Translations under genes and position numbers: made by a program
From: Variovorax beijingensis
Lineage (GTDB): Bacteria; Pseudomonadota; Gammaproteobacteria; Burkholderiales; Burkholderiaceae_C
Direction: 5' to 3'
DNA: 64,000 nt
NCBI RefSeq assembly: GCF_007828835.1
Contig: NZ_VIVL01000017.1
Span: 1 to 64,000, forward strand
Part shown: in pieces, positions 62,114 through 64,000 of the stretch
Position numbering within the stretch: position 1 is the first letter of the stretch
Layout of the letters: every line of letters begins with the position of its first letter
Notes under the pieces: model-generated
What the model saw: the letters and a program-made list of their open reading frames with translations, nothing else
Database searches by the model: none
What the model was told of the DNA's origin: nothing

Positions 62114-62746
62114 ATGAACGCCCCATCAGCATCCGGCCTTCCCCGGCGCACCGTCGCCGCAGCGCTCGTTGCCATGCCCGCGCTCTGGCTGGGCGCCCGC
62201 GCGCAGCCGGCGGCCAGCCGGCTCGCCACCCCTTCGCAGACCGAAGGCCCCTTTTATCCCGTGCGCCTGCCGCAGGATTCCGACGGCGATCTGCTGCGCA
62301 ACGGCGCGCTGGACTACCGCGGCGGCCAGCCGGCCTGGGTCGACGGCACGGTGACCGATCTGGCCGGCAAGCCGCTGCGCGGCGCCCAGGTCGAGATCTG
62401 GCAGTGCGATCAGAACGGCCACTACCACCACCCCGGCGACGGCGGCCGCGCCGATGCCGCCTTCCAGGGCTTCGGCCGCGTCACGGTCGGTGAAGACGGC
62501 AGCTACCGCTTTCGCACCATCCGCCCCGTGCCCTACAGCGGCCGCACGCCGCACATCCATGTCAAGGTGAAGCTCGGCACGCGCGAGCTGCTGACCACGC
62601 AGCTCTACGTGGCCGGCGACCCGGGCAATGCGCGCGACTTCATCTGGCGCAATCTTCCGCAGGCCGCGAGGGAGGCCGTCACAGTGCCTTTCGAGCGCGG
62701 GCCGGATGGGCTGCAGGCGCGCTTTCCAATTGCGGTTGCGGCCTGA
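62114..62746 (+). CDS. Exported intradiol ring-cleavage dioxygenase-like protein
   Basis: A 210-residue protein of the intradiol dioxygenase family (protocatechuate 3,4-dioxygenase-like). The non-haem iron ligands are in place: Y104 (NGHYHHP), Y141 (PVPYSGR), H147 and H149 (PHIHVKV). TEGPFYP near residue 43 and WQCDQNG are further family text. A twin-arginine stretch (PRRTVAAALVAMPALW) suggests Tat export before cleavage near AQPAAS, unlike the usual cytoplasmic enzymes. The substrate is unknown; no aromatic pathway genes are nearby. Its last 68 bases overlap the convergent PepSY gene. Confidence 0.88.
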   Translation: MNAPSASGLPRRTVAAALVAMPALWLGARAQPAASRLATPSQTEGPFYPVRLPQDSDGDLLRNGALDYRGGQPAWVDGTVTDLAGKPLRGAQVEIWQCDQNGHYHHPGDGGRADAAFQGFGRVTVGEDGSYRFRTIRPVPYSGRTPHIHVKVKLGTRELLTTQLYVAGDPGNARDFIWRNLPQAAREAVTVPFERGPDGLQARFPIAVAA

Positions 62747-64000
62747 AGGCGCCCGCCGCTGCCGCCGCTGTTGCCCGCCTTCGCCGCGAGGGAACCAGGG
62801 CACGCCAGGCGATCACGCAAGACGTGAGGCACAGCCCGATCCCCAGCAGCGAGAAGCCCAGGACCAGTGCATGCCGCAGCCAGGGGCGCGCAAGAAGCGG
62901 CGCAAAGTCCAGGCTGTGCAGCCCATGGTAGAGAACGCGCTGCCAGCGGCCCGACGCATCGCTGCGCAGGAGAATGCGTGCCGACGCGGGGTCTGCGAAG
63001 GCGGACACGCCGTCGGTCCAGTCGGCGCGCCACACGGGCAGCGGACGGGTGTGGCGGGTGTTCGGGTCCGCAGCCTCGCGTGCGTAGTACAGATCGTCGT
63101 AGGAATCGATGCGGCGCAGCGCGGGAACGCCGGCCTCCGGACGCAGCGCGGCCAGCAAGGCATGGACGGTGGCCGCAGGCAGCGCGGCAATGGCCCGCTC
63201 CGGATCGCGCGTCTCGGCACGTACCAGCAGTTGGCCCTCGGCAGATTGCAAGCGATACCACGGCTGCCCCGCAACGTGCAAAAGCTCCAGTTCGCGCGCA
63301 GCGAGGCCCTGCCGGCTGGCCTGCCTCAGCGCCTCGGCCGGATCGAGCCACGCCTCGATCGGTGCGCCGGCCCAGCGCACGCGCTCGTCTGCCGTGGCCC
63401 CGCGCGGGGAAAACACGCCGAACGGATTCATCGACAACAGGCCCGAACATATCCATGTGAGCGTGAAGATGCCTGCCGCCAGCCCCGCGATGTGATGCCA
63501 GCGCAGCCAGAACTTGCGGTAGGGAATCCAGCGCGAACGGTTCAGGAAGAGTTGCCAGGTGCCCAGCACCACGCCGCTCAGCGCCAGCAGGGTCGCGGGA
63601 AGGGAAAGCCACACCACGGCGTGATGCCAGGCGGCGGGGAACTGCCGCAGCACGGTCGGATAGATCCAGTGCGGCACGGCACCCAGCCAGTTCCAGAAGC
63701 GCTCGGCGCGGCGCGTGTCGCGCACGACCTCCGCCGCACCTGGAGAAACATAGAGTTCCAGCCCGTCCTCGCCATCCAGCGCAACCTTCACCAGCGGCCG
63801 GTAGGGATCGAGGCCCTGCGGCACGGTCCATTGATCGCGCTCCAGGCGCTCGGCGTGCCGTGCGCGGCGCCCGCTGAAGGCGTCGGCCGCGGCGGCCGCC
63901 TGTGAATCCGTGAGCGGCGACCGCAAGGCACCACTGCGCGCGTCGAGCGTTCGCCAATGGGGCGCAGCGGCGCCCTGCTCTCCATGCGCCAGCAGCCGCC
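62679..64000 (-). CDS. PepSY-associated membrane protein (5' truncated by window edge)
   Basis: At least 440 residues of a membrane protein; the frame is open to base 64000, so the N-terminus lies outside. Visible parts are PepSY-like segments and several helices (VWLSLPATLLALSGVVLGTW, then a later LVLGFSLLGIGLCL), with WHHIAGLAAGIFTLTWICSGLLSMNPFG (quoted in two parts: WHHIAGLAAGIF, TWICSGLLSMNPFG), typical of the PepSY-associated TM family linked to siderophore or iron reduction. The Arg-rich C-terminal tail ends 68 bp inside the convergent dioxygenase gene. Confidence 0.85.
   Translation of the reverse strand, partial: RLLAHGEQGAAAPHWRTLDARSGALRSPLTDSQAAAAADAFSGRRARHAERLERDQWTVPQGLDPYRPLVKVALDGEDGLELYVSPGAAEVVRDTRRAERFWNWLGAVPHWIYPTVLRQFPAAWHHAVVWLSLPATLLALSGVVLGTWQLFLNRSRWIPYRKFWLRWHHIAGLAAGIFTLTWICSGLLSMNPFGVFSPRGATADERVRWAGAPIEAWLDPAEALRQASRQGLAARELELLHVAGQPWYRLQSAEGQLLVRAETRDPERAIAALPAATVHALLAALRPEAGVPALRRIDSYDDLYYAREAADPNTRHTRPLPVWRADWTDGVSAFADPASARILLRSDASGRWQRVLYHGLHSLDFAPLLARPWLRHALVLGFSLLGIGLCLTSCVIAWRALVPSRRRRATAAAAAGAFRPQPQLESAPAAHPARARKAL

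Overview
The window is a high-GC, densely coded bacterial chromosome segment. Its gene content and order point to the Betaproteobacteria, family Comamonadaceae, most likely Variovorax or a close relative. The clues are a PP2C-kinase fusion beside nitrite genes, ccoI-ccoS upstream of ccoNOQP, a pilE-V-W-X-Y1 minor pilin operon, DUF6502 and bioAFD. This is inferred from family recognition only; no database search was possible. I saw no rRNA, tRNA, CRISPR array, insertion sequence or prophage.

Regions. 1-3.8 kb: end of a nitrite assimilation cluster (nirD, cobA for sirohaem, nitrite channel, PP2C/kinase fusion). 3.8-7.9 kb: a large glycine-rich autotransporter. 8.1-8.6 kb: two small polar proteins. 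8.9-15.3 kb: type IV pilus minor pilin and PilY1 operon. 15.4-18.6 kb: DUF6502 protein, DUF5666 lipoprotein and L,D-transpeptidase. 18.6-34.6 kb: a low-oxygen island with hemerythrin, two universal stress proteins, a desaturase, a phasin-like protein, a BON protein, phosphoketolase, hemN and the whole cbb3 oxidase set (ccoI, S, N, O, Q, P, G, fixH). FNR/Anr-type boxes (TTGAT-N4-ATCAA) lie at the divergent promoters. 34.6-40.2 kb: AraC regulator, aldo/keto reductase and bioA-bioF-bioD. 40.6-44.5 kb: DNA repair block (UdgX-like uracil-DNA glycosylase, AlkB-like dioxygenase, nuclease-helicase fusion). 44.6-51.3 kb: a five-gene signalling operon (CHASE3-GAF hybrid kinase with three receivers, CheR, CheB, receiver-kinase, receiver). 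51.3-56.2 kb: repeat-rich secreted protein, cyclase-FHA protein, LD-carboxypeptidase, TadA-hydrolase fusion and PaiB-like protein. 56.2-59.7 kb: ankyrin protein, GlcG/HbpS-like secreted protein and a membrane kinase with FixJ-type regulator. 59.7-64 kb: DUF72, RidA, 2'-5' RNA ligase, intradiol dioxygenase and an incomplete PepSY membrane protein.

How it fits together. The low-oxygen island is the clearest unit. One FNR-type regulator acting at several boxes could switch on the high-affinity oxidase, its assembly factors, anaerobic haem synthesis, phosphoketolase, oxygen-binding hemerythrin and stress proteins together. The most original candidate system is at 56.2-59.7 kb. A secreted GlcG/HbpS protein sits beside a two-component pair, with tandem CGTA-N4-TACG palindromes 22 bp apart upstream of it. 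This resembles the Streptomyces HbpS-SenS-SenR arrangement with an added periplasmic ankyrin protein. A second candidate is the CheR/CheB-containing kinase operon, which has no methyl-accepting receptor nearby.
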